Position numbers and translations under genes: made by a program. Shown piece by piece: positions 32,313 to 40,476 of a stretch of DNA of 56,468 nt; position 1 is the stretch's first letter; the number at the start of each line of letters is the position of its first letter. The DNA is from Burkholderiales bacterium (lineage in GTDB: Bacteria; Pseudomonadota; Gammaproteobacteria; Burkholderiales; Burkholderiaceae_D): NCBI GenBank assembly GCA_003136595.1, contig PLEY01000115.1, positions 24,442 through 80,909 of the forward strand. The letters are read 5' to 3'. A model generated the notes under the pieces. That model did no database searches and was not told where the DNA came from. It saw only the letters and a list, made by a program, of their open reading frames with translations.

Positions 32313-33869
32313 TTAGATCAGGCGAAGCCTCAGCAGTATCGCGAGGATGATGAGCGCGACAACGGCCGCCGAGAGAAAGCCAAGGCCGATGGCGAGCGTG
32401 CGGTTGGTCTCGGCGAGCGCAGCCCTTAGGCGCTCGGCCTCTTCGGTTCGCGAGTTATCGGATTGCCGCACGAGCGCCTGGTGCAAGAGCCTGGGCAGAT
32501 GCGGCAGGACCTGCGACAGATGGGCCGCCTCCTGCTGCAGGCGCCCCTGGAAACCCTGCCAGCCAACCTGTTCCTGCATCCAGCGCTCGAGAAACGGTTT
32601 GGCGGTCTTCCAGAGATCCAGGTCAGGGTCGAGCTGTCGTCCCAGTCCCTCGATGTTCAAGAGGGTCTTTTGCAGCAGCACGAGCTGGGGTTGGACTTCG
32701 ACGTTAAAGCGTCGGGAGGTCTGGAACAGGCGCAAGAGGACCTGTCCGAACGAGATCTCCGATAGCGGCCGATCGAAGATCGGCTCGCAGCAGGCCCGAA
32801 TCGCCGACTCGAGCTCGTCTTCGCGGGTGTCTTTCGGCACCCAGCCGGACTCGATATGCAGGGTCGCGACCCGCTTGTAATCACGCCGGAAAAAAGCCAG
32901 GAAGTTCTGGGCCAGATAGTTCTTGTCGAAGTCGGTGAGCGTGCCGACGATGCCGAAATCCAGCGCGATGTAGCGGTTGAAGTCGCGCCCGCCGTTGTGT
33001 TCCCGGGTGCCGACGTAGATGTTGCCAGGATGCATGTCGGCATGAAAAAAGCCGTGGCTGAACACCTGCGTGAAAAAGATCTCCACACCCTCGCGCGAGA
33101 GCTTCTTCAGATCGATGCCGGCGGCGAGCAGTTCGTCGATGCGCGAGATCGGGATGCCGTGCATGCGCTCCATGACGATCACCGACTGCGAACAATAGTC
33201 CCAGTACATCTCGGGAACGCGCAGCAGGGTGGAGTTGTGGAAGTTGCGCCGCAGCTGGCTGGCGTTGGCCGCCTCGCGCATCAGGTCCAATTCGTCGTGC
33301 AGATGTTTGTCGAACTCGGCCACGACTTCCCGGGGGCGCAGGCGCTTGCCATCGGCCCAGAGCCGCTCGACCAGACTTGCGGCGGTGTGCAGCAGAGCCA
33401 GATCGCGATCGATGGCATGACGCATGTTGGGTCGCAGCACCTTGACTGCGACTTCTCGTCCATCATGCAACACGGCGAGATGCACCTGGGCGATCGAGGC
33501 CGAGGCGACGGGCGTGCGCTCGAAGGAGGCGAACAGCTGGCTCGGGTGCTGGCCCAGCGAGGTCTCGATCTGCCGGATTGCCAGCTCCGAGTCAAACGGC
33601 GGAACCCGATCCTGCAGGTGCGCCAGTTCCTCGGCGACATCCTCGGGCAGGAGATCGCGGCGCGTCGAGAGGACCTGGCCGAATTTGACGAAGATCGGCC
33701 CCAGATCCTCGAGCGCCTGGCGCAGTCGCACGCCACGCGGTGAGCTGAGGTCGCGCCCCATGCGCAACCAGGTGATGCCGATAGGCAGCGTCAGGCTGTC
33801 CACCGCGATCTGATCCAGACCGTAGCGCCACATGACCCGCACAATCTTCAGCAGGCGAAACAAGCGCAT
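32313..33869 (-). CDS. ubiB: UbiB atypical kinase-like protein of ubiquinone synthesis
   Basis: A 518-residue membrane-associated kinase-like ATPase needed for aerobic ubiquinone production, probably by extracting lipid intermediates. The KxGQ signature occurs as KFGQVLSTR (Lys62, Gln65), followed by ASIAQVH, the KVLRP strand, ExD-like helix region, and ALDFGIVG near residue 303. The C terminus has two hydrophobic segments (about residues 490-518) that anchor it to the inner membrane. Normal length. It starts 3 bases after ubiJ; order ubiE-ubiJ-ubiB is the classical operon. Confidence 0.94.
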   Translation of the reverse strand: MRLFRLLKIVRVMWRYGLDQIAVDSLTLPIGITWLRMGRDLSSPRGVRLRQALEDLGPIFVKFGQVLSTRRDLLPEDVAEELAHLQDRVPPFDSELAIRQIETSLGQHPSQLFASFERTPVASASIAQVHLAVLHDGREVAVKVLRPNMRHAIDRDLALLHTAASLVERLWADGKRLRPREVVAEFDKHLHDELDLMREAANASQLRRNFHNSTLLRVPEMYWDYCSQSVIVMERMHGIPISRIDELLAAGIDLKKLSREGVEIFFTQVFSHGFFHADMHPGNIYVGTREHNGGRDFNRYIALDFGIVGTLTDFDKNYLAQNFLAFFRRDYKRVATLHIESGWVPKDTREDELESAIRACCEPIFDRPLSEISFGQVLLRLFQTSRRFNVEVQPQLVLLQKTLLNIEGLGRQLDPDLDLWKTAKPFLERWMQEQVGWQGFQGRLQQEAAHLSQVLPHLPRLLHQALVRQSDNSRTEEAERLRAALAETNRTLAIGLGFLSAAVVALIILAILLRLRLI

Positions 33870-33872
33870 GGC

Positions 33873-34493
33873 TTAGGTGCGCCCCTGACGCTCGATTCGC
33901 TTTTCGAGGCGCGCCAAGTCATCGCGCAAGGTGCGCACCGCGTCGGCCAAGGCGCGGACCTGGCGCGGCCGCACCAGCTGCGGGTCCTCCTCAAGGAGGT
34001 ACTCAGCAAGGTTCTCGCCCGCGCGCGCCGCGCCCAGGCGGACCTGCCGCGCCGCTTCCTGGGCGGTCCGGGTGAGCCGTCGGGCGGCGATGTCGCCGAC
34101 CACCCGGCTTAAGTCTTCCTCAAATTCCCAGCGAACATTCTGCGCGACCAGGGAGACGGCCTGGGCGAATTCGGCATCCCCTTCAAGCTTCACCTGCCGC
34201 AGTGCTGAGTTCGGGCCCTGGACGAATATCGCTCCCAGGCTGCCGGGGGGCAGCTCGATGGAGACGTTGGGCACCGCATCGGATTCGGCAAGGCGCACCA
34301 GTCCCTCCGTGTCGAGGGTCAAACTCAACGCGAACGGCGCAAGCGTCAATCGGAGCGTCTTGCCGGCATGCTCCACGAGCTGCTGGCGCGCCCAGGGCTC
34401 GCGCGCAAGGATGTGGTTCAGGGCGGCAGGAAGCGCGGCAAGAGGGCTGGGCAGTACGGGCAGGGCAAAGAACGGCGGCGGGGAGGCGGTCAT
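33873..34493 (-). CDS. ubiJ: UbiJ, SCP2-like ubiquinone accessory protein
   Basis: A 206-residue protein with an SCP2-type lipid-binding domain (residues about 30-140: LTLAPFALSLTLDTEGL, SIELPPGSLGAIFVQG, LVAQNVRWEFEEDLSRVVGDIAARR) and a C-terminal coiled coil (LADAVRTLRDDLARLEKRIE). UbiJ serves as a lipid carrier for the soluble Ubi complex in E. coli. ATG 34493 is chosen; a GTG three bases earlier is also possible. It is 36 bases after ubiE and 3 bases before ubiB. Confidence 0.88.
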   Translation of the reverse strand: MTASPPPFFALPVLPSPLAALPAALNHILAREPWARQQLVEHAGKTLRLTLAPFALSLTLDTEGLVRLAESDAVPNVSIELPPGSLGAIFVQGPNSALRQVKLEGDAEFAQAVSLVAQNVRWEFEEDLSRVVGDIAARRLTRTAQEAARQVRLGAARAGENLAEYLLEEDPQLVRPRQVRALADAVRTLRDDLARLEKRIERQGRT

Positions 34494-34529
34494 CACGCAA
34501 GCATAGCAAAGCGCACCCGGTGGGGCGCC

Positions 34530-35270
34530 CTAGAGCTTCGTCCCCTCGTGCAAGGCGACCGCTCCTGCCGCGAGATTGAACACCACGGACCGCTCGAACC
34601 CGGCTGCCTCGAGCATGCCCTTGAGCGTCTCCTGATCAGGATGCATGCGGATCGACTCGGCAAGGTAGCGATAACTGTCGGCGTCTTGCGCGACCTTCTG
34701 GCCAAGCCAGGGCAGCACCTTGAACGAGTAGGCATCGTAGATTGGGCGAAGGGGCTCCCAGATCCGCGAGAACTCCAGAACCAGGACGCGTCCACCCGGC
34801 TTGAGCACCCGGAACATCTCGGCCAAGGCCCGGTCCTTGTGCGTCATGTTGCGCAGCCCAAAGGCCACCGTGACCAGGTCGAAGTAATCGCCCGGAAAGG
34901 GCAGCTGCTCGGCATCGCACAAGGCCACCGGCAGGATCTGCCCACGGTCGAGCAGGCGATCGCGACCCACACCGAGCATCGAGGCATTGATGTCGGTGAG
35001 CCACACTTCGCCCCCTGACCCTGCCCGCTTGGCAAAAGCATGGGCCAGGTCGCCCGTGCCACCTGCGATGTCGAGCACCCTTGCCCCCGGCCGCACGGCC
35101 GCGCGCGCGATGGTGAATGCCTTCCACAGGCGATGCATGCCAGCCGACATGAGATCGTTCATCACGTCGTACCTCTGGGCCACGGAGTGGAAGACGTCGG
35201 CGACCTTCGCCGCCTTCTCGTGCTCGTCAACGCTGCGAAAGCCGAAATGGGTGGATTGGCCGGTGGTCAT
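34530..35270 (-). CDS. ubiE: UbiE, C-methyltransferase of ubiquinone/menaquinone synthesis
   Basis: A 246-residue SAM-dependent C-methyltransferase that adds the C-2 methyl group to the quinone ring. UbiE signatures are present: [17 protein letters not shown] (residues 35-50), the SAM loop [12 protein letters not shown] (66-77), [16 protein letters not shown] and [20 protein letters not shown]. Length is standard. Its order with ubiJ and ubiB confirms the name. DUF971 precedes it, with its stop 57 bases upstream. Confidence 0.95.
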   Translation of the reverse strand: MTTGQSTHFGFRSVDEHEKAAKVADVFHSVAQRYDVMNDLMSAGMHRLWKAFTIARAAVRPGARVLDIAGGTGDLAHAFAKRAGSGGEVWLTDINASMLGVGRDRLLDRGQILPVALCDAEQLPFPGDYFDLVTVAFGLRNMTHKDRALAEMFRVLKPGGRVLVLEFSRIWEPLRPIYDAYSFKVLPWLGQKVAQDADSYRYLAESIRMHPDQETLKGMLEAAGFERSVVFNLAAGAVALHEGTKL

Positions 35271-35327
35271 CGCAGGCGGCGGGTGCAGAACGGGTGATGG
35301 GGCATCGCGGCGACCAAGCTCTAGCCG

Positions 35328-35747
35328 CTAGCGACGTTTGATCTCGGTCGCGACGGACTCGAGGGGTGCAGCGGGAGCGGTGCGGCTCGCCTCGGCCGCT
35401 TCGAGACGCTCGAGGTACTCCTGCCACAGACGTTCCTTGTTCACGCCCAGGAAGTAGAGATAGTCCCAGGAGTAAATTCCCGTGTCGTGGCCGTCCGTGA
35501 ACAAGGGCTTGATGGCATAGTGGCCGATCGGCTCCAGTGCGCGCACACCGACGTCCCTCTTGCCGGTTTGCAGGACCTCCTGTCCAGGCCCATGCCCACG
35601 CACCTCGGCCGAGGGCGAATAGACGCGCAACAATTCGAAACTGAGGTCGAAGCGCTGTCCGTCTGAAAACGCCACTTCGAGCCGTCGGGATTGCTGATGG
35701 ACGATGATTTCTGTTGGGGCGGGATCGCCCTTGGTCAAGCCGGACAT
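35328..35747 (-). CDS. DUF971 protein
   Basis: A 139-residue DUF971 protein (gamma-butyrobetaine-hydroxylase-like N-terminal domain): VFSDGQRFDLSFELLRVYSPSAEVRGH in part, then AIKPLFTDGHDTGIYSWDYLYFLG. It is widely found upstream of ubiE in beta-proteobacteria, with no established function; a role in quinone or Fe-S biology is only suggested by position. Cytoplasmic, no cofactor motif seen except a His in DGHDTGIYSW. Probably the first gene of the ubi operon. The 218 bases before it are shared with the divergent phoB promoter. Confidence 0.85.
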   Translation of the reverse strand: MSGLTKGDPAPTEIIVHQQSRRLEVAFSDGQRFDLSFELLRVYSPSAEVRGHGPGQEVLQTGKRDVGVRALEPIGHYAIKPLFTDGHDTGIYSWDYLYFLGVNKERLWQEYLERLEAAEASRTAPAAPLESVATEIKRR

Positions 35748-35902
35748 ACGACGCTTCGCATTCTGTCCGCCCCCTGGCGGATTCGGTTGCCTTGCCAGCC
35801 GCCATTGTACGCGTTGCCGGGCGGGTCCTCTGGGCCGCGCGAGTTGGCAGATTGCGCGTTGATTGGGTGTGGATTGAGCGTTGAGTGCATGTTTTTAGAC
35901 AC

Positions 35903-35931
35903 CTGTCACGCTCGTGTCATAGACTTGTCTT
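35903..35931 (+). promoter_or_regulatory. PHO box, three 11-bp-spaced repeats
   Basis: CTGTCAC (35903-35909), GTGTCAT (35914-35920) and TTGTCTT (35925-35931) are in the same orientation with 4-base spacers and an 11-base period, close to the PhoB consensus CTGTCAT. It lies about 35 bases before the phoB ATG, so autoregulation by phosphate starvation is likely. The match is by eye; no scoring was possible. Confidence 0.7.
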
Positions 35932-35965
35932 AATGTCCGACCTTCATCGACCCCGGAATTGCCCT

Positions 35966-36703
35966 ATGCCGAGCACCATCCTTGTCGTGGAAGACGAACC
36001 GGCGATCCAGGAACTGGTCGCGGTCAACCTGACATTTGCCGGGCACAAGGCGTTGCGAGCGGCGACGGTCGATCAGGCCTCGACGTTAATCCGTGCCGAA
36101 CTGCCCGACCTGATCCTGCTCGACTGGATGCTGCCAGGCAGTTCGGGAATCCATTTCGCAAAAAAGCTGCGCAACGACGAGCGGACCAAGGATATCCCGA
36201 TCATCATGTTGACGGCGCGTTCGAACGAATCGGACAAGGTGGAGGGTCTGGACGCCGGCGCCGACGACTATATCACCAAGCCCTTCTCACCCAAGGAGCT
36301 GATCGCGCGCATCAAGGCGGTGCTGCGCCGCCGGGCACCCCAACTCACCGACGACGTGGTCGAATTGGGGGGTCTTAGGCTCGATCCGGCAACTCACCGC
36401 CTGTCGGGTACGCATGCTGACGGCGTCTTGCGGGCTCTGGAGATCGGGCCGACCGAATTCCGCCTGCTGCACTTCTTCATGACGCATCCCGAGCGGGTCT
36501 ACTCCCGGGCCCAGTTGCTTGACCAGGTGTGGGGCGACCACGTCTTCCTGGAGGAGCGTACGGTCGATGTCCATATCAGGCGCCTGCGCCACTCGCTGAC
36601 GCCCACCGGTCACGAGTATCTGGTCGAAACGGTGCGTGGCAGCGGCTACCGCTTTAGCGTCGCGGCCCAGCGCCTGGCCACGGCTCAGGCGGGTGCGGCT
36701 TAG
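35966..36703 (+). CDS. phoB: PhoB response regulator of phosphate starvation
   Basis: A 245-residue OmpR/PhoB-type regulator: receiver domain with Asp53 in [10 protein letters not shown] and Lys in [10 protein letters not shown], and a winged-helix C terminus ([49 protein letters not shown]). It would bind PHO boxes to turn on pst, phoA and other genes when phosphorylated by PhoR. Start ATG 35966 fits homologues; an in-frame upstream GTG lies in the PHO box. No pstSCAB or phoU lies nearby. phoR starts 134 bases later, an unusually wide spacer for this pair. Confidence 0.93.
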   Translation: MPSTILVVEDEPAIQELVAVNLTFAGHKALRAATVDQASTLIRAELPDLILLDWMLPGSSGIHFAKKLRNDERTKDIPIIMLTARSNESDKVEGLDAGADDYITKPFSPKELIARIKAVLRRRAPQLTDDVVELGGLRLDPATHRLSGTHADGVLRALEIGPTEFRLLHFFMTHPERVYSRAQLLDQVWGDHVFLEERTVDVHIRRLRHSLTPTGHEYLVETVRGSGYRFSVAAQRLATAQAGAA

Positions 36704-36837
36704 GCCCCCACTTAGGCCCCGTGCGCCCCGCGCACTCCGGATCGATGTCCGGGTCGATTGATGAGGGAAAACGCCCCAAACCCCCCAAAGGGCGCCTGGT
36801 TTTGCGAGAATGAGGCCGCCCGGACATCCTTCGTCCG
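36704..36837 (+). other. 134-base spacer between phoB and phoR
   Basis: Begins with a tandem duplication at the phoB stop (CTTAGGCCCCCA then CTTAGGCCCC, about 36699-36720). A short inverted pair CCGGA/TCCGG sits near 36735-36750. No gene and no clear promoter seen. Confidence 0.4.
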
Positions 36838-38211
36838 ATGGGGAGTCGCATCGCGGTGAATTCAATCTGGTGGCGCTCACTGGCCGTGCTGGGCATGCTC
36901 GCGGTGACCGGTGCGGCTGTCGTGCTGGCCAAGGGGTGGGAAGCGGGGCTGGGGGTGGTGGTGTGCGCCCTGCTCCTGCTCTGGCTCAGAGAACAGCGCC
37001 AGCTGGCCCACCTGCGGCGCTGGGTGGACCTGGAGCGCAAGCGCGAGCTGCCGCCCGCCGGCGGCCCCTGGGAGGACCTGTTCGCCAAGCTCTACCGGCA
37101 GGCACGCGAGAGCGAGCGCCAGCACGCGGCGCTGACCGATGCGCTTGTGAGCTTCCGGCGCGCCGCACAAGCGCTGCCAGACGGCGTGGTGATGCTCAAT
37201 GATGCCAACCAGATCCTCTGGTGCAATGGTCAGGCCGAGCAGCACTTCAACCTGCGGCTTGACACGGATGCCGGACAAAGCATCACCTATCTGCTGCGCG
37301 CACCGGACTTCTTAGCCTACCTCGCAGGTCGCCAATGGGATGTCCCGGTCGAATTGCGCATGCGCTCGGGCGGCCAACTGGCGGACCACATCCTCTCGGT
37401 GCAGTTGGTCGAGTACGGCGATGCCCAGCGCCTCTTGCTCTCGCGGGACATCACCAAGATCGAGCGGCTTGAGACGATGCGGCGTGACTTCGTCGCCAAT
37501 GTCTCGCACGAACTGAAAACCCCGCTGACCGTCCTGGCCGGGTTCCTCGAGACCATCCGCGAGGTGAAATTACCGGCACGCCAGCAGGAGCACTATGTGG
37601 CGCTCATGAGCGAGCAGGCGGAACGCATGCAAAGCCTGGTGGCCGACCTGCTGACACTCTCGGCGCTCGAGGCCGACCGCGGCCCGACCGGCGATGCGAT
37701 CGACATGTCGGTGCTGCTTGCCAGAATCGAGGCAGCCGCCGCAGAACTGTCCAAGGCGCGCCACACCATCACCTTCACAGCCGACCCTAACCTGAATCTC
37801 TTCGGCTCCGAGACCGAGATCGCCAGTGCGCTCACCAATCTCGTGACCAATGCAATACGCTACACCCCAGACGGGGGTGAAATCTGTGTGAGCTGGTCGC
37901 GGATCGAAACCGCACAAGGGGTCTATGCGCAATTTGCGGTGAGCGACACAGGGATCGGCATTGAAGCCCATCACCTGCCCCGCCTGACCGAACGCTTCTA
38001 TCGCGTCGATCGCGGCCGCTCGCGGGGCTCAGGAGGAACCGGCCTTGGCCTTGCGATCGTCAAACACGTTCTCACACGCCACCAGGGGCGGCTGGAGGTG
38101 ACGAGCTCGGTTGGCGCGGGCAGCCGCTTCGTCGCACTCTTCCCAGAATCGCGCATTCAGACGCGCGTGCCCGACACACATGGGGACGGCGAGCGCCGCG
38201 ACGCAGCGTAA
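36838..38211 (+). CDS. phoR: PhoR sensor histidine kinase
   Basis: A 457-residue inner-membrane kinase. Two membrane segments at about residues 12-32 and 37-52, then a linker and a PAS domain (about 105-205, QALPDGVVMLNDANQILWCNGQ). HisKA with NVSHELKTPLT (His224) follows, and HATPase with NLVTNAIRYTPDGG, GIGIEAHHLPRLTERFYR and GGTGLGLAIVKH. The PAS domain and small periplasmic loop are typical of PhoR. Start is uncertain: ATG 36838 as given, or GTG 36856, which has GGGGAG about 10 bases upstream. It ends 13 bases from a convergent gene, no terminator visible. Confidence 0.93.
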   Translation: MGSRIAVNSIWWRSLAVLGMLAVTGAAVVLAKGWEAGLGVVVCALLLLWLREQRQLAHLRRWVDLERKRELPPAGGPWEDLFAKLYRQARESERQHAALTDALVSFRRAAQALPDGVVMLNDANQILWCNGQAEQHFNLRLDTDAGQSITYLLRAPDFLAYLAGRQWDVPVELRMRSGGQLADHILSVQLVEYGDAQRLLLSRDITKIERLETMRRDFVANVSHELKTPLTVLAGFLETIREVKLPARQQEHYVALMSEQAERMQSLVADLLTLSALEADRGPTGDAIDMSVLLARIEAAAAELSKARHTITFTADPNLNLFGSETEIASALTNLVTNAIRYTPDGGEICVSWSRIETAQGVYAQFAVSDTGIGIEAHHLPRLTERFYRVDRGRSRGSGGTGLGLAIVKHVLTRHQGRLEVTSSVGAGSRFVALFPESRIQTRVPDTHGDGERRDAA

Positions 38212-38224
38212 GGGCGGTTGCGAT

Positions 38225-39949
38225 TTAGACGAGCCGGAACAGCACGTGGTCGTAGTCCAGCCCCCGGTGCACGAGCTCTTCCAGCCGCAATGCCGTGGGA
38301 GTGCCCTCGGCCACGACGCGCAGCGTCCGCGCCGGGCGAAAGGTGGCCGCCGGCAGCACCAGCGCATACTGCGTCGGTGCAGCACGCACCCGGTCCCAGA
38401 TCGGCGCGTCGTCCAGGGGCACGGCATTCGGGACCATCAGGTACGCCGGTTCGATATCGACCTGGTCGAGGGCGGCGCGCACCGGCTGGGGTAGCCCCGG
38501 TATCAGACGGATGCGAACCAGATGGGTCGATGCCGGCCGGGCGACACCCTGGCTGTTGTCGTTGATGCCTTGCTGGAGACCCTGCACCGAGCCGAGCAGG
38601 AAGGGGATCGGGCCGACCTTGCCGCCCAGTTTCAGGCCGATCAGCTGGCCGAGGTTCAAGCGCGGGCGGACATGTCTGCGCATGCAAAGCACGCTGTCGG
38701 GCACTTCGCCCACCACCGACCAGGTCTCTGCCTCCTCGAGCATCTGTTCGATGCGGGCCCGCTCGATCTCACCGCGCGTACGCGTCAATGCGTCCTCGGG
38801 CATGCGCGTGTAGTCATAGGTGATCGACCCGGTCAGGGTCGAGATATGGCGATGCGGCCCGTCCGCCCCTTGCGCCGCGCCAATGGCCGCCAGCGCGAAC
38901 TCGGACGGGGACGGACGCCAGACCTGCTCTGGGAAATCGATCGATTCGGGCATGACCGTACCCCAGCGGCGCAGCAGTCCGGCGAGCAGGTTGCGGCTCG
39001 CTGCAGGTCCGATCGAGTCGCCCAATCCAAGACTGTGCGGGCTGTTGCCCTCATCGAGCAGCGCCAAGCGATGCTCGACGCTCTTGAGCACCCGCTGGGT
39101 ATCGAGCCGGACCTGATGCTCGTTGCCAGCGAGTTGGATGACCGGGCCAGGATTGGTCGCAGGGCGGACCGGCGGCCCCCCGAGCTCCAGCGCGCTGTCG
39201 ATCCGAAATCCCACCTTGGAGGCCCAGCGCAACGCGCAGGCCATGGCCGCCAGGAATTCGGGCGGCGAGAGCATGGTGGGGTCCGCGAGGGCAAGCAGGA
39301 GCGGCAGGTTGAACGCCTCGCGGCAGGTCTCCGTCAGGCTCGAGTGCAGCGGGTCTTCGACCTCGACATTGGACACCCCCAGCTGACGGGCAAGCTGTCC
39401 CAGCCGGCAATGCTGATCCCACAGGCGCTCGGGCACAGCCACACGCAGCCTGAGGTAGAGCACCAGCACGTGGGCGTTGGTGTCGAGTGCCCGATGCAGT
39501 GCCATCACCTTGGTCGCGACCGGCGCCAAACCCTCCTCGCGGCCCGGGCTCGCGCGGCTGACGGGCACTTCGTGGGGATCGTCGCCGAGGCGCGGAATGA
39601 GGAGCTCATAGGCCTCGCGCAGATCCTCGCAGGTGTCGATCAGGGACCACACCGGCTCGGCCTCGTTGGCCAGCAGCGGCACCGGGCGAAATTCGAGGAC
39701 GCGCACCCGGTCGCGCAGCTGGGTATAGAGGACGACGCGGACCCGATCGATGATCTCGTACTTGCGCGCAGGTCCAAGCGGGCCTTCCATGACCTCGCCG
39801 ATATACTCACCGATGCGCTTGAGGTTCTCGGGCGAGTCGGCCGGAGCGAGCGTGGCAAGCCAGGCACGGGCCTTGGCGGCGTCACTGGCCGCCTGGAATT
39901 CACTGCGCGCGTGCGTTTCGCTTGCGCGGCGAAAGCGCAGCGTCACCAT
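38225..39949 (-). CDS. Uncharacterised 574-residue protein
   Basis: I do not recognise a family. It has no signal peptide, membrane segment or obvious catalytic motif. The N-terminal third is helical and charged (LKRIGEYIGEVMEGPLGPARKYEIIDRVRVVLYTQLRDRV and similar). Middle segments are rich in loops with VPVSRASPGREEG. The C-terminal part has VLCMRRHVRPRLNLGQLIGLKLGG, compatible with a beta-rich PilZ-like or DNA-binding domain, but not firmly. The start at ATG 39949 overlaps the HIT gene stop (CCATGGTGA), supporting real translation. Codon bias agrees with neighbours. It forms an operon with HIT and the FAD/Fe-S oxidoreductase. Confidence 0.78.
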   Translation of the reverse strand: MVTLRFRRASETHARSEFQAASDAAKARAWLATLAPADSPENLKRIGEYIGEVMEGPLGPARKYEIIDRVRVVLYTQLRDRVRVLEFRPVPLLANEAEPVWSLIDTCEDLREAYELLIPRLGDDPHEVPVSRASPGREEGLAPVATKVMALHRALDTNAHVLVLYLRLRVAVPERLWDQHCRLGQLARQLGVSNVEVEDPLHSSLTETCREAFNLPLLLALADPTMLSPPEFLAAMACALRWASKVGFRIDSALELGGPPVRPATNPGPVIQLAGNEHQVRLDTQRVLKSVEHRLALLDEGNSPHSLGLGDSIGPAASRNLLAGLLRRWGTVMPESIDFPEQVWRPSPSEFALAAIGAAQGADGPHRHISTLTGSITYDYTRMPEDALTRTRGEIERARIEQMLEEAETWSVVGEVPDSVLCMRRHVRPRLNLGQLIGLKLGGKVGPIPFLLGSVQGLQQGINDNSQGVARPASTHLVRIRLIPGLPQPVRAALDQVDIEPAYLMVPNAVPLDDAPIWDRVRAAPTQYALVLPAATFRPARTLRVVAEGTPTALRLEELVHRGLDYDHVLFRLV

Positions 39950-40410
39950 GGGAAGGCGGCGTTCAGAGCGGGCGGCAAGACCTGGCCGAGCGCCCGGGCG
40001 CCCGCAAGACGCGCGGCCCAAGCGGCATCCCGGCCGGCACTCAAGCCATGGGCGAAGGCCGGTCGGCGCGGCACTGCCCAGATCGGGTCGGGGAAGTGGC
40101 GGTCATCGGACCAGCGGGGTATGACGTGCCAGTGTAAGTGGGGCACTTGATTACCGAGACTCGCGAGGTTGATTTTGTCGGGGTCCAGCATATCACGCAG
40201 TGAGCGCTCCACAACATGCACGACCTCCAGAAGATGGGTCCGCCCGGGGCCGTCCAGATCGCTCATTTCGCGTACACAGGCGTTCCAGATCACCCTGCAG
40301 TAGCCGGGGTAATCGGGGTCGTCAACCTGCACCACCCGCACGTGCTTACCCCGCCACAGGAGACTGCCGCCATCTGTTGCGCACAGTGCACACTCCACCA
40401 CGTCACTCAT
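39943..40410 (-). CDS. HIT-family nucleotide hydrolase-like protein
   Basis: A 155-residue histidine-triad protein. The signature HLHWHVIPRW (His91, His93, His95) is complete except for the usual HxHxHxx order; NLASLGNQVPHLHWH fits Fhit/HIT-like members. The family hydrolyses nucleotide phosphoramidates or dinucleoside polyphosphates. Two cysteine pairs near the N terminus (ECALC, WNACV) may bind metal. ATG 40410 is chosen; longer readings are not conserved. It lies 66 bases after the large oxidoreductase and overlaps the 574-residue gene start by 7 bases. Confidence 0.86.
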   Translation of the reverse strand: MSDVVECALCATDGGSLLWRGKHVRVVQVDDPDYPGYCRVIWNACVREMSDLDGPGRTHLLEVVHVVERSLRDMLDPDKINLASLGNQVPHLHWHVIPRWSDDRHFPDPIWAVPRRPAFAHGLSAGRDAAWAARLAGARALGQVLPPALNAAFPW

Positions 40411-40476
40411 GGCGGCAGGCGCGGTCCAACACCGCCAACCGCCGCGCGGCCTGCCTTCCAGACGGCCGCACACCCG

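Noticed and set aside
38522-40150. Long open frame of 542 codons on the plus strand opposite the 574-residue gene
   Set aside because: Its composition (His, Arg, Gln, Gly-rich) is that of an antisense frame in GC-rich DNA, it has no ribosome site, and the opposite strand has an overlap with the HIT stop.
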